Of a stretch of DNA of 32,176 nt, positions 21,373-32,176 are shown in pieces. How positions within the stretch are numbered: the stretch's first letter is position 1; each line of letters opens with the position of its first letter. Origin of the DNA: Macrocybe gigantea (taxonomy: Eukaryota > Basidiomycota > Agaricomycetes > Agaricales > Callistosporiaceae); assembly GCA_011319805.1 (NCBI GenBank), contig SJRY01000039.1:1-32176 (forward strand). Direction: 5' to 3'. A program made the translations under genes and the position numbers. The notes under the pieces were generated by a model. It made no database searches. It was not told the DNA's origin and saw only the letters and a program-made list of their open reading frames with translations.

Positions 21373-23823
21373 TCAATGTTTCTTCGGCCTCTTGAAATCC
21401 TTCAGCCACGCCTTGACAAAGGCGATCTCTTCCTGGTGAATCTTCTGAATTTCAGGGGGCTCGGCGCTAGGGTCCGCCAGACCGTTTTCATCCCAGTGAT
21501 GCACGGCACCTGGGAGTGAAGATGACTCCATGAAACCTTCAACACCCAGCGCACGAACAAATAACGCACCTGGGATCAGCTTAAACGGACGCAGGATAGT
21601 GTCCTTCCTTGGCTTGGCATAGTACGAGCTGTGTGGTGTGTCTGGTCTCCAGGGATCAACTGGGCAGCCACTCATGAAAACCAGTTCCTCTCCATCGATT
21701 TCTGAGTCGAAGCTCACCTTCTCCATCTATAATGGCCAGCCTATCGGCGGCGATGTCAAAGTCGCCCAGAGCATTGACGGCCGTGATATTAGGAAGCGGG
21801 GGAACGGAGATGAATTTTCCGGGAAGATAGGCCTGTTCAACAAGGGCGAGAAATAAATTGTTTGTACTCTGCAAAAATTCGACGTCCTTATACCTGTTTG
21901 CAAATCCTGTCCAAGTAAGGAAGTGTAATGCGCCTCGAGATGATGCGGGGCAGGTCCGGATCCGGAGGAGCGGTCTATATAAGTATGGAAAAGGTATACA
22001 AATTCAAAAGAAAAAAAAAGCAGTGTGACGCGAGAGAGAACATACTGTGAAGTAGCCCCACTGAGTGCAGACCTGGAATTGCCACAAACGCCAGTCCTGA
22101 TCCAGAGCAGTGTCTTGATACAGTGTGTCATTATATGTTCCGAAGCACTGAACGAGGATTTGGTCGTTAATTTTCTTTGGTCTTATGAACAAGAAAGTCG
22201 ACGACGAACTGTCTCTACTGTAGTATCATTCGGACAACGGCTGACGATGTTCTGAAGTTACGGAGGTCAAAAAATCGCCAATGAAGAAACAGGAGTCGTG
22301 AACAGACCTGTTTGATGTACGAAGCATAGTTGAAGATCGATAAATCGACGTAGAACTCGTCGGTCACTTTGACCATCCTGTCCGGGTGATTGAAAGGAAG
22401 GACCGAAACGTTCTTGGAGAATGTCCCAATGGATTGATTCAAGGCAGCACAGAACCTGTCGAACGCAGTGCTGCCGACTGCTGGATCCCAGTTTTTGCTT
22501 TGCCAATTTCCGAGAGGGAACTAGAATGGGTATACAAAATGCCTTAGCTGTCTTGACCGATATGGATTTTACTAGATAGAAAGCTGAAAGAGACGCAACT
22601 TGCAGCACGGATACAAAATCATCGTCGTGGGCGAGTCCGTTCAAACCGAAGAGAGCTTTGAGTGGGTGACCGAGCGGCGGGTGGTCAAGAATTATGTCGA
22701 TGGTCTTGATGGAATTAACAAGGTGGGATGAACAGGTCGGATCCGCGGCCAGACGAATGACATCCATATATTCCCAGTTGCTGATTGCAGCATGTGTCAC
22801 GCCTAAGGAAATGCAATTTTGAACTACCGTGTGGGTCGCCGATTGAACGAACATACCGCTGGAGGCTATGGAGCCGTATACCAAATCGGGATAGAGAATC
22901 TTCATATGCGCCGCACGAGCACCGGCGTAAGAGCCCTGTATACGATATTTCATGAGTATGCCTCAAGGCATAGATCATCCGCATACACCGTAATAAATCC
23001 AGGGGTATTGGGCGCTGTCAGATCTTCCTTGATACCAGGAAAGCGAACATTGGCCATGAAATTAGCACTATCCGCAGCTGCTTGCTCGTTTGTCAACCAG
23101 CTAGAGGCATATAAGCAACTGCAAAGAATCTGCAAGGAAACGAACGGACCGAAGGTTATCGGTTGAAAAGTCCTCCACGGGGATGGATTCGCCTTTAGTA
23201 CACCAATAAACGTTTGCGTGAATAGAACCGTGAAAAGGGCTGGTGCGTTTTTACCATAGTAACGATGCTCTAGGACAACACCAACGCCTCCTGTAGCGTT
23301 AGCAAGAATTTCGACAATTCCCGTGTCCAAGAAGGGTAGCCTGTCCTGAGACATCACATTACTTTTTCAGACGACGTCGCACCGCGGACAAGAAAACGAC
23401 ACGTACTTCTCCGCTCGTCTCGCCTCCGTCCAAAACAATGACAGGTGCACCAGTACCAGGCTTGTAGTGCCTAGTGTTCACCCAGTACCTCTGCTGGAAT
23501 GTCTTGGTCGAGGACTTCGAGAAATGGTCCAACGGTTGTTGGAACCACTGAGCTGGAAACTCAGGCGCGGCGCCGGACTGTTGCGGTCCGCGCGCGACAA
23601 CCTGGGTATGCTCTGTGGTAGCTACGCTTCTGGCGCTGATGCGAGCCTTCTCAGCGGCCTTTTCGAGCTTCCACATGTTGATAGCCTGAGGGCCAAGCAC
23701 GCGCAGAGCATGGGACGTCGTGAATGCAGACGCCGACGATCGAGCATCCACGAGCGTTGGAACGCTACCCAACAGTGCAGCAAAAGCTATTATCCTGACA
23801 ATACTGGGGCGTTTGGGCTTCAT
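21373..23823 (-). CDS. Secreted serine peptidase of family S28 (prolyl carboxypeptidase-like)
   Basis: S28 peptidases cleave after proline, outside the cell or in the vacuole. The ATG at 23823 opens a signal peptide (IVRIIAFAALLGSVPTLVDA). Then come FPAQWFQQPLDHFSKSSTKT, PVIVLDGGETSGE, GVGVVLEHRYYG, WLTNEQAAADSANF, the nucleophile motif GSYAGARAAH, AISNWEYMDVIRLAADP, NYASYIKQ, DWRLWQFQVCTQWGYF, GCPVDPWRPDTPHSS (Asp) and PGAVHHWDENG (His); the stop is at 21373. All three catalytic residues are present. The first five exons fit in phase only if one C is added near 23002-23005, where four C (minus strand) should be five before TGGATTTATTAC. Many 45-70 bp introns interrupt the gene. It diverges from Sen15 with 189 bp between the starts. 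Confidence 0.9.
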
Positions 23824-24012
23824 GATGACCTGAGAGTGTAACGGAGAGAGTCGAGCAGATGGATTGCTCAGGGCGGTCCTTTAAATATGAAGTCGAGTGC
23901 ATGGTCTCCCCTTGACGGCGCGATCGGCGATCACCCCACCGCATGTAGATGCCCATCACATGACCGCTGACCTATTTTCCTACCTCTTCCCCGTGAGGAC
24001 TTTTGCGCAGAT
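23824..24012. promoter_or_regulatory. Divergent promoter of the S28 peptidase and Sen15 genes
   Basis: 189 bp separate the two start codons. For the peptidase, the minus strand has CATATTTAAAGG about 60 bp upstream of its ATG, a possible TATA element. No TATA is evident for Sen15, as expected for a housekeeping gene. Confidence 0.4.
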
Positions 24013-24558
24013 ATGGATACACATCCATCTGTAAGTCCGCTCACGGTATGAGTTTGAGGAAAACTCACTCATAGCACTTCGACAAGTATCCTGCTCTTTC
24101 GTCTCTGATCAAGAAGTATCCCAAGTCGGCCGGGTCGCTGTTCCAGACTTACAATGATATTGTGTATGGTGAGTTATTGGTTTGCTGTCTGCTGTCGAAT
24201 TGAACCGAACGACAATATTAGTCCAAAAGTGGACTGATATCATACTTGTGGAACTGGAAGAATGCGAGAGAGGTGCGATCAAAGGGAAGAAAAGTGACGC
24301 CCATGTCCAGTCTTCGCAGGAAGGCTTCCTTCACGTCGTGCCATGCACACTTGCTGAAAGCGTTTCCTTTGTATGGTGCGCAATCCCATTCATGTTTCAC
24401 GCACAAAGGAGATAGTGACGATCATGATCATGAATAGGTTGCAATCAGCGTTTCAAGCACTCTTGGATCCCCCTGAGATCTATCTCGCGATAACTTCTGA
24501 TGACTCCTCCATCGTGTACTACAAAATCAGTCGAGGAATCGTCAAGCCGCCGCTATAA
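24013..24558 (+). CDS. SEN15: tRNA-splicing endonuclease subunit Sen15
   Basis: Sen15 is a structural subunit of the tRNA-splicing endonuclease that cuts introns from pre-tRNAs. Four exons (24013-24030, 24075-24168, 24222-24375, 24438-24558) add to 387 nt, or 128 residues, with all phases consistent. The protein reads MDTHPS, then PALSSLIKKYPKSAGSLFQT, YNDIVYVQKWTDIILVELEE, EGFLHVVPCTLAESVSFVW, LQSAFQALLDPPEIYLAITS and DDSSIVYYKISRGIVKPPL. The VVPC, EIYLAIT, SSIVYY and GIVKPP blocks match the fungal Sen15 C-terminal fold; the length is typical. It is not catalytic in the complex. The six-codon first exon is short but has a clean GTAAGT donor. The frame is intact. Confidence 0.85.
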
Positions 24559-24868
24559 ATACCAAAGGCTGTGGCACTCCCTGACCATCGTTGCACTGCC
24601 TGTCCAAAGATTTCGAGCTTCTCAGGACGCTCTGGCTCGCTGGAGGCGCTGCAGTGTCATTCTCTTCGTCACATGCCATGGCTCTATTATGACTGGCCGG
24701 TTTCGACACGCACTGCTTTATCAGTCTTTATGATTCCTACCTCTCTGACTTTGGCTGAAGGTGGGGCCAAAGTGACGTGCGCGAGTCCGTCCAAGCGCGG
24801 CCGGGATTTCCGCCGAGCATCTCCATGTTCGCCCCGCTCTTACTCTCCATCGTCTTCTGATCTTTGTC

Positions 24869-26419
24869 CTACACTAGAAACAAACAAGATGATAAACATG
24901 AAACAAAGGAGTTCAATTGCCTGACGACTCGATGACATGAACGAATCTGTACTCCGCATCGTCGACGTTCCGTCATCCTCGCAGCGAATTCCAATCTAGT
25001 CACCCGCTCGTTATCGCTTTCGGCCCCTGTGGCTTTTGCCTCCCATCTTCGTAGGTGAAGCAGGAATCGAGCCGTTAGAACGCAAGAGACACTTCAGAGC
25101 GAAAACTCAGTTCCCAATACTGATGACTCGCTTTGCTTACGGAAGTGTGAAAGCATTCAAGAGTTTTTGAAAAAAGCCGCCCTGAAAGATAATTATCGGA
25201 CTTGTTTGCGCCAAGAATGATCGCTCGTACTGAGACCCTCTACTGCGAATGATGAAAAACTTCATACAGCGAGCATATGAAGACTTACGAAGTTCAAAAT
25301 CAAAGCAACCATTGTCAATGCTGTGGCGGCGCTGAACGTATCGTTCGGATCGACCCATGATAATGATTCGGACGAAACAGCCATACCAGAAGTATAGAAC
25401 ACCTAGAGGAGAAAAAGGCATGATTTTCTACGGCGATAACAGACAGATCCGGTCTGAACACACCTTGTTCGAGGAGCAGATACATTAAGGTTTTCTTCTG
25501 ATCCTCTCTATCGCCTTGCGCATTCATCGCTTGGATGACTCGAATGGTAGTCAGGCCCGCTGAAGAGATCTCCAAAATAAGGATCAAGATGCATAGCGAT
25601 TTATCGATTATGACTATGCAATGAAGTTATGACACTGTGAGCCGATGTCTCCTTGAAAACGCTTACCACTGTAACTAAAGGAAAAATTTTGGATTATTGC
25701 CTATCATGGAGCATAGCAAGAAGTTTCTCTCACGCTGAACTCTTGGAATTCTCTTTTGCGCATTGTAAAGATGACACATGCAACTAAACAACCTCACGAT
25801 TGTGAGTTGCGGCTCAGAAGAGCCAGAGACTGGACTTACGACGTCCGCGACAACACAACAGGAACCCACTACGACGAAATATGCAAGCACAATTCGACTC
25901 TTGCCATAGACGGCGTACGTCCGGGTGCTCCACACCACTGCCATATGAACTATGAGAAAGGGGGAGGGATCAAGAGAAGTTGACCCACCAATAATCGCGA
26001 AACGGCCCAGCACGCTCAAAGCGCTAACGACTTTGTAGCCTGTATCGCAACTGTTATGGAAGACATCGAGCGATGGACATACGTGCCTAAGCTAAAACGA
26101 CTTGCTGAGTGGAAAAATCTGAGCCATGTCACGATATTAATGAAGTATCTAACTCACCCTGGTGTGAAGCTTGTTTGCAATAGTAATGAGATAGACGACA
26201 TTTGAGATGAGGGCGTAGCGGCAGAGGATGTAAAGGACAGTCGAAACTTTGAACCTCTGCCCCCATATGTACTTTACCTCCATACCGAGGGTCAGGAGGT
26301 AGTCATAGTATAAGAACGCTGGTGGACATCGTAGTCAACGTCTAGTGTTGTTTACGGTTTAAAAGATTACCCGAACCTATGCTGGACCACTGGATTGCGA
26401 ACTGGATAAATCTGCGCAT
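24869..26419 (-). CDS. DUF6533-type multi-pass membrane protein
   Basis: Minus-strand exons give, in order: MRRFIQFAIQWSSIAFLYYD, the DUF6533 signature YDYLLTLGMEVKYIW, KVSTVLYILCRYALISNVVY, CDTGYKVVSALSVLGRFAII, VVWSTRTYAVYGKSRIVLAY with FVVVGSCCVVADV, LEISSAGLTTIRVIQAMN, KKTLMYLLLEQGVLYF, SAATALTMVALILNF, FFQKLLNAFTLP and TARFLLHLRRWEAKA. Between them lie 45-60 bp introns. These helices and motifs are those of the DUF6533 proteins that are abundant in Agaricomycetes and have no known function. The start at 26419 follows the fit of exon 1 to the YDYLLTL exon. The join to the CDTGYK exon is one base out of phase, perhaps another missing base. The C terminus is uncertain: the frame of the last block stops at 24869, and a further exon down to 24737 is possible. 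It converges with Sen15. Confidence 0.7.
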
Positions 26420-27331
26420 GACGTTAATAAAATGCTCTGATACGCAGAAAAGAATATGGTAACTGGGTCGATCCTATCAGGTCCATAGATAGCGAGAAAA
26501 CAAAAAAGAACCAGCTTTTTGAGGTAGATGCTACGCGGCGCCAGCGCTCACGATGTGATCCTAGGCTCAGACCTAAGAGACTGCACTTTATATCGTCTTG
26601 TCGAATCGGTGGAATCAGCTCGGTGACAGATCATTAGATATGCAGATGCACAGCATAAGTATCTATAGGTGAGAACCATATAAATTGTAACGATGCTCGG
26701 CGAACTTTAATTAAGAGCTGTGCAGATCAAGGAAGCCAAAAGAATATTATTTTTCACTATAATTTGTGAGCAACTTGACCGTTTCGTGTGGCATGGACCT
26801 TGTCATAAATTGAAACCCGAAGGCGCCCATCTGCCTGATTCCTGAGCATCTGAGGTCAGGAGGCCTATTACACGAGCATTTTTACATGGAATGAATATGA
26901 TGTTGCTGACCTGAAACGCCCGTCTCACGATACCAATCTTCGGAGTCAACAAACGCCAACACTCGTCCATCTCAACAATAAAGCATCTCGAACAATACCT
27001 CAAACCACTGAATTGCCAACGATGAGTAGAAATTATCCTCTTCAACATGCTCTTGAGATTGGTGAGAATGTCCAAAAACTATTATCGTTGGTCCTTAATC
27101 AATTGTCACTGATTTTCCTTTGCGGGCTTTGACAAGCCGGCATGTTGCTATTACTTGAATTTAGGGGACAGACCGATACGCTGGACCAATGTAGCAGTAT
27201 CCGGATGTCATTCATCTCTTTGTACATGTAAAGGTCGTTGTGGACAATAGCGCTACGGCCTGCGCTTAGGGCCGCCACCGCCCACAATCAAAGCGCCTCT
27301 TGTCATCGATGATACACCTTTTCGTGAAGAG
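26420..27331. other. Region without a recognised gene
   Basis: About 0.9 kb between the DUF6533 gene and the first cysteine-rich gene. A minus-strand open frame at 26803-27075 has no recognisable motif, and a second at 27099-27287 likewise. I see no convincing gene, RNA or repeat. Confidence 0.35.
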
Positions 27332-27338
27332 TATAAAG
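27332..27338 (+). promoter_or_regulatory. TATA box of the first cysteine-rich gene
   Basis: TATAAAG 56 bp upstream of the ATG at 27388, followed by a pyrimidine-rich leader (CCTCCTTCCCCC), a typical fungal core promoter. Confidence 0.55.
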
Positions 27339-27387
27339 GTGCGTTTCGGGCCTCCTTCCCCCAGAATAGCCTAATACTCTGCCCCTC

Positions 27388-27806
27388 ATGTCCTCCAGTG
27401 TTGAGACGACTTCAAGCAACTCTACTAACATAGGCAAGAATCCCGCAACTGATTTCACTTGCGTCCAACCACAGATTACGCCACAAATGGGTACGCTGTT
27501 GCTAGCTTTCTTGTGTTCAATCCAGAGACCTTTCCGCGTTTGCTAGAAACTCTGCAACCCGGCGACCGCGATCGAAAAGATCAGCAATCCTATACACACG
27601 GGCGACCCTGTTGCGACTGTGGGCGTGACAGCGAGATACCTTTGCCGAAGGCATGCGCAAGTTGCGGTATGTGAGATTAAATCGAGAGAATTTATTTTCT
27701 GACATTTCCTTGGACAGGATTATGTCTCGATTGTATCGATTTCTTTTGTGGGTTTCGTTGTTGCATTCCCGCTTCATCGGGATGTGTGCGTTTCCACCAT
27801 CGCTGA
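27388..27806 (+). CDS. Small cysteine-rich protein (about 108 aa), first of two
   Basis: The model is exon 27388-27433, exon 27475-27666 and exon 27718-27806, 327 nt in phase. It starts MSSSVETTSSNSTN, continues VASFLVFNPETFPRLLETLQ, and ends with a dense cysteine block: PCCDCGRD, then CASCGLCLDCIDFFCGFRCC, 11 Cys in about 40 residues. The second intron is standard (GTATGT...ACAG). The first is only 41 bp and would be GC-AG; alternatively the frame change there is a missing base. No signal peptide was seen, so it is not an obvious secreted effector. The hydrophobic cysteine block could be a membrane-associated module like the CYSTM proteins. I know no described function. It has the same strand and architecture as the next gene. 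Confidence 0.45.
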
Positions 27807-28316
27807 CTATTCACGTAAAGGCTCGCCATGTAGGTGTTGCGTCCTCCTTTGTTGTTCGGGATAACGAATTCGTTGGACTATACTAACGAGCTATTCGCCA
27901 CCTTGCAAGTGTTGTCTCTGCTATCTGCTGGTATCTGGATTTTTACGTGTATTGCCCGTGAAATGAAGAGATAGGAGAACAAAGAGAGCTTTCGAATTTG
28001 CAATATTAGGATTTGAACAAGTTGTGTGGTTCCAACGCTGCCCTGCGGGACAGCGGCTGGAGGGAGGCCATAGTGTTTGCCTGACGTTGGACCACGTAAT
28101 GCATCCGTCAGGCGCTCCATCTGTGGGATCGCAAGTAAAACATCTGTGGTGCACCAATTAAATCCGAGACAGTACAGATGGTCTACGTCCTCCATAAGTG
28201 ACAGCCGTAAGAGTTTGCTGAAGTTATTCTCGTCTGCGATTTGATAAAAGTTCGAGGAACAGCCCATTCAGCTATAGGGTTGATCTATAATTCTATTTTT
28301 AAATTTTCACCAATGC
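27807..28316. other. Spacer between the two cysteine-rich genes
   Basis: A minus-strand open frame at 27878-28267 (129 codons) lies here. It has no recognisable motif and no clear promoter, so I do not call it. Nothing else was seen. Confidence 0.3.
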
Positions 28317-28323
28317 TATAAAA
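28317..28323 (+). promoter_or_regulatory. TATA box of the second cysteine-rich gene
   Basis: TATAAAA 99 bp upstream of the ATG at 28416, with a C/T-rich leader (CCCCTAGCCTTCTCGC) between. Confidence 0.55.
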
Positions 28324-28415
28324 AACGGCATCACCGCAGTCGTCACACCCCTAGCCTTCTCGCGCTTCGCTAGCTCTTACCTTTGCCTCCAGCATCTACA
28401 ACATCAACGAGTACG

Positions 28416-29063
28416 ATGACCCCAAGTTTATCTGCTAGTTCCTGCGCTGCCTGCACCCGCTCAGAAGGTCTCCATGACACCACTATGCAACCGAAAGCGA
28501 GCGCTGAAATGAGTTAGTGTGCCCCTTTTTGTCGCCTTCATGAGTTTTATTTCATGCTCACATCGCGACTACGCACCTGAACCGAACCACATGTCATTCT
28601 GACGAATTTTAAAACAGATATAACGAAAGACCAGGGAGTTTCGCAACCCTGTGAACATGTTCGCATCAGCATCACGACCACCAAGAAGCGCAGAGGCTCC
28701 GTGGAGGAGGTGCCGCAAAGGTGCGGACACGTCGTTCTTTCGAGTAATGTGATGAACGCTAAGATGACGTATCGCCACCGAAAGGATCTTCTGCTGAGTA
28801 TGTGCGCGATATTCATGTGCTTTGGTGAGTCATTTTACACTTGAGTGCGGACGAACACGGGACTCACAATATCTGACGAAGAATGCTGCGAGGTCAGTCC
28901 GTCAGATTGTAATCAGATCGCATTGCTGACATCCATTTGACATGCGCAGGGTTGCTGCGGGTGCATTGCGGACGTGATTTGTATGTCATGTGCCTTGCGT
29001 CCGATGGTAAACATTTATTAACGTGCTCTCGATCCAGGTTGCCCCTGCGAAGTTTGTTGTTAG
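28416..29063 (+). CDS. Small cysteine-rich protein (126 aa), second of two
   Basis: Five exons: 28416-28512, 28618-28824, 28882-28892 (11 nt), 28950-28989 and 29038-29063. They sum to 381 nt, an exact multiple of three, each with GT-AG introns. The N terminus is MTPSLSASSCAACTRSEG, followed by MQPKASAEMNITKD and a basic middle part. The C terminus is a cysteine cluster: MCAIFMCFECCEGCCGC, IADVICMSC and CPCEVCC at the end. The pattern FxCFECCEGCC...CPCExCC is one I associate with small uncharacterised proteins of mushroom fungi, with some likeness to cysteine-rich transmembrane (CYSTM) modules. Function unknown; membrane anchoring by palmitoylated Cys or metal binding are both possible. No signal peptide was seen. 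Three of the five exons (3, 4 and 5) are 11, 40 and 26 nt, so automatic annotation would probably miss it. Confidence 0.65.
28882..28892 (+). other. 11-nt micro-exon of the second cysteine-rich gene
   Basis: AATGCTGCGAG encodes the ECCE of FECCEG. It is flanked by GACGAAG (acceptor) and GTCAGT (donor). Skipping it would shift the frame and lose the C-terminal cysteines, because 11 is not a multiple of three. Confidence 0.6.
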
Positions 29064-29477
29064 GTTTGAGGACGTTGTGTCTTGATACCGGATGTTTAGA
29101 AAACACGTTATTGGATAGGCTAAGTCGATGATTGTATATTGCTTTGACTGTTATACACGGTGCGGCTGATATTCGCAGCACGATGACGATTTAAATGTTC
29201 TCGTACCAATACACGCATTTCTAGTCGTTCAATCAGATTAATACGAATAAGTCAGAAAGGATGTTGCAACAAGGAATATCGTCGCAGTATGTATTTGGAA
29301 GGTTCCAAGGTGGCTATTGTTTACATGTATTGATCTCAACCTCCGAAAGTTCCAGGAACAATTCAGTGACGCTGCTGGACGGTGACCCACTGATAATTCA
29401 GCTTGCTTTTGCTCTCTATCCCACGAGAGCATCACTTCTCCGGTCAATCGTCTCTTACGCGTTCGATTTTGCTTGCT

Positions 29478-30883
29478 ATGTCAACAGATACCTCTGACAC
29501 CGGAAGTGTCTCGCTCACGTACAAGCGGCTAGCCAACGGGCAACCGGTGCACCTAGAATTCTATCCTCCTAAGCGATCGCATCCTTTGAAGCTGTTATCC
29601 GAAACAGTCATCACCACCCCGCTATTGTCTACTTTCATGGTGGTGGTCTTACAGTCGGAAATAGGAACAGTTGGTTCCCAAAATGGCTGCACAGTTAAGT
29701 CTGTTGCCCATCTTCGATCCTCCAGGTCGTTGATATGCGATGTGCACCCTATTTCTAACCTCCTGTTCCATGATCTTGATCTGATCTGCAATTTTGAATT
29801 TTCGAAAAAAGAGCGTAGCACTGACGCTGGTTATGCCTTCATATCGGCCGATTATCAACTTGTACCTCCCGCGACCGCTCATGACGTACTTCAAGATATC
29901 AAGGATCTTTTTGCTTTCATGGCAGACCCCAGGACATCCATCAAGATTCCTACAGGTGATACGATACGAACGCCGACCATTACACCTGAATATAAAATAG
30001 ACCGAAATGCAATCTGCGTTGCCGGCTCGAGCGCTGGTGGACTGTGCGCCTATCTGGCTGCTATGCATTGTAAGAATCCTGGACCCAGGGTCATGCTATC
30101 GATGTACGGGATGGGCGGTGACTTTATTGTAATCAATTTCCGCTTTCTATTGCCGCAAGCGCCTCATGTCTGATTGAACGCCGAACGGTTCTTTTTGATG
30201 CATCCTTTCACGGTGCAAATCAGACTCCTCATTATCTCACTCCGAAAACCGAAGTATTTTTTCGTGGCCGAGAGATCCTCAATCCTGACGAGTTCAAGGA
30301 TTACCTCTATCCAGCATCAGCGCTATTGAAATCGATCGCGGACTCGCCTTTGGAATACCACCCAGAGACGTACCACATCCCTGGATACCCTGCTAATCCC
30401 CGAATGCTCCTTGCACGACTATATCTTCAATTGGGTGTCTTCTTGGATTATTACACTGGCGAGCACGAACCTAGTCTCAGTTCGACCCTTAGAGACCACA
30501 TTGCAGCAAGCAGGAAATATTCATCCGATCGTCCGAGCCAAAACAACGCGACAGGTGAACCTACACAAGGCCAAGGCTCCCTTGCGCCGGTGCCAGCTGG
30601 TCACTTACCGTTGTTCCCTCAATTTAATATTACTGGAGAATGGCCTCCGACGATCTTTTGCCATGGCTCAGAAGACACAGCCGTGCCTTTCCTAGAATCT
30701 TTTCATCTCCATGAGCTCTTGAACATTATCGGTGTTCCGACAGAGCTTATTCGAATCGAGGGGAAGGAACATTCTTTCGACTACGCAGCGGACGCCGAAG
30801 AAAAGTATGGATCATATTTCGACTCCATAATGGCTTTCATACAGAAATGGATTGATTGTGAAGGGTCGGTCCATGTGTCGTAG
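29478..30883 (+). CDS. Alpha/beta hydrolase (HGGG/GSSAGG type, esterase-like)
   Basis: Three exons: 29478-29693, 29812-30128 and 30224-30883. With one base added near 29585-29587 (CCTTTG to CCTTTTG) they total 1194 nt, or 397 residues, and all phases agree. The N terminus is MSTDTSDTGSVSLTYKRLAN. Then come AIVYFHGGGLTVGNRNSW (oxyanion-hole HGGG), DAGYAFISADYQLVPPATA, ICVAGSSAGGLCAYLAAMH (nucleophile elbow, Ser), TPKTEVFFRGREILNPDEF, GYPANPRMLLARLYLQLGVF, FCHGSEDTAVPF (Asp) and RIEGKEHSFDYA (His). This is the hormone-sensitive-lipase-like fold of intracellular carboxylesterases; the substrate cannot be told. An upstream in-frame ATG at 29403 is less likely, because it would add a leader unlike the family. 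No signal peptide was seen. Confidence 0.8.
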
Positions 30884-32176
30884 ACTGCGGCGTTATAAGA
30901 TCTCCATGCCTCGCAGCTAGTTTTTTTTTTTGTGCAATTAGTCCTGTATCTTTTTCTTATGCGAAGGAGACTCGCCATTTTCCTTTGGCCAAGGGAATAT
31001 CGCAAATCTGAAAGCGCCTCATTATCTCTTTAAAATCCCATCCACTCGCTTGATCACTGTCAGCTTCCTGGCCTCACCACTCAGCGGTGCGCCAATCTAA
31101 TTGATTTCGGCTAGTCTTTTCGCAGCTTTCCTGACGTGGGGACAGCGGGCATGGTGAGAATATCGATCCGATGCTTGATCTGACAATGGTCAGATGTGCG
31201 TCGGAATTCCATAGAAAGAAGATAGTTTGTGGATCGCAACTGATCTCCGTTTACCATGAATCTGGACTAGAGTGGAGGATATTGTTCATCAGTCTGACTT
31301 CTGGCTCACCGACCTGGTGCTGAGGTTGAATGGTTTACTCCAACTAAGAAGCTTCGTTGAACTTATTATACAGCCTCGCGCCATCAGGTCTGGTTGATCG
31401 GAGGTATGACCAAGCACATACATTAATGGATAATTAAAGAATTTGGCTGTTTATCCGAAGCTCCGTCACATATCATGGAGCATTACATGTCAAAGTCGAG
31501 CTCGAGGGCATGGGAGACGCCCGTCTCTGTAGTCTGAATCACATCGGATTGAAGGGGATGTGGCGACCTCACACCAACGGAAAGGTTTCATGGTCTGGCA
31601 CGTCGAGAGGAAGCGACGTGGGTAGATGTCGGCGTTGTCGACAGAGGACTTGATATCTTCAGCACATCTGACTACACCTGTTCTGCTGTTTTTGAAAGTG
31701 CGGTTCCACGCCTCAATCACGTTTAGGTGGCAGGAAATTCGGCCATCAGTCGAGCGTAAGCTTCTCTCCGGGAAAGGACGCTGGCGTTCTTGGAATCCCT
31801 ATATCACAATAGTGCAAAACAAACATGATCATCGGTTTACCTGTCCGCATGCACGGATGCCATCCTAGGCCTTATCGCTACGATTTGCGATGGTCTGTAG
31901 ATGCAAATATGTGATTATGGTTTGAAGCATCCGTCTTAAACTGGGTTAGAAGGCTAACTAGCGCAGAGAGTTTTGAAACAACACGCAGATGAGATCACGG
32001 GCATGTGAATAGGTGTGAGAGATATGACATACGTTTCGCTGTTATTTGTACGCGAAGTATTGATCAATACTCTCATCGGCCTCGCCGCGTGTTTGAGCTC
32101 CCCTTGCGACTGAATTACACAAGGTGCAAGAAAAGCACGCTGTGATGGTATGGTAGAGCTTAATTTGGCTATTAGT
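30884..32176. other. Right end of the window, no gene recognised
   Basis: About 1.3 kb following the hydrolase. It begins with a poly-T tract (30920-30931). The short open frames on both strands (for example 31490-31720 minus, 31626-31868 plus) show no motif, start context or splice partner. No tRNA, repeat or mobile element was identified. It may include the promoter of a gene beyond the window. Confidence 0.35.

Noticed and set aside
28937..29131. 64-codon plus-strand frame
   Set aside because: It crosses exon 4 and the introns of the second cysteine-rich gene in another frame; the spliced model explains the Cys codons.
1..32176. tRNA, rRNA or CRISPR features
   Set aside because: I looked for the tRNA T-arm GGTTCGAAT and for regularly spaced repeats and found none; a CRISPR array is not expected in a fungus.

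Overview
The window looks like genomic DNA of an agaricomycete (mushroom-forming basidiomycete) fungus. Genes are broken by many 40-80 bp introns. The families seen are typical of that group: a MYND zinc-finger protein with ARM/TPR-like repeats, seven-helix membrane proteins of the DUF6533 type, a CRN-like header fused to an atypical kinase, a secreted S28 peptidase and small cysteine-rich proteins. The identifications rest on motifs read by eye; no database search was run.

Layout. 52-3855, minus: a SIR2-type NAD-dependent deacetylase followed by COP9 signalosome subunit 1. 4116-5303, minus: a multi-pass membrane protein. 6542-10191, plus: a Gln/Gly/Ser-rich small protein and a 700-residue MYND protein. 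10445-10615: a relic of a kinase gene. 10994-13228, minus: the CRN-like/kinase fusion. 13783-14828, minus: an unidentified gene. 14895-20667: a complete Ty1/copia LTR retrotransposon on the minus strand (210-bp identical LTRs, 5-bp target duplication) with a nested about 1.13-kb solo-LTR-like insert and many nonsense codons. 20773-21120: a MITE-like inverted-repeat unit. 21373-23823, minus: S28 serine peptidase, divergent from 24013-24558, plus: tRNA-splicing endonuclease subunit Sen15. 24869-26419, minus: DUF6533 membrane protein. 27388-29063, plus: two small cysteine-rich proteins, each behind a TATA box. 29478-30883, plus: an alpha/beta hydrolase. No gene was recognised after 30883.

Two themes cut across the window. 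First, several otherwise well-conserved genes (SIR2, CSN1, the kinase, the S28 peptidase, the hydrolase) need exactly one extra base, usually in a short homopolymer, to keep their reading frame. This is best explained by under-called homopolymers in the assembly, densest in the first 4 kb, and not by gene decay. Second, the copia element carries at least seven nonsense codons, all explainable as C-to-T changes of CGA or CAG, although its LTRs are identical. The damage therefore probably predates this insertion, and the copy moved in trans.

The least-described items are the tandem cysteine-rich genes (one with an 11-nt exon), the CRN-like/kinase fusion with its nearby relic, and the 10-nt exon in the SIR2 gene. 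Splice models were checked by phase: the MYND gene, Sen15 and the second cysteine-rich gene sum to multiples of three without any correction.
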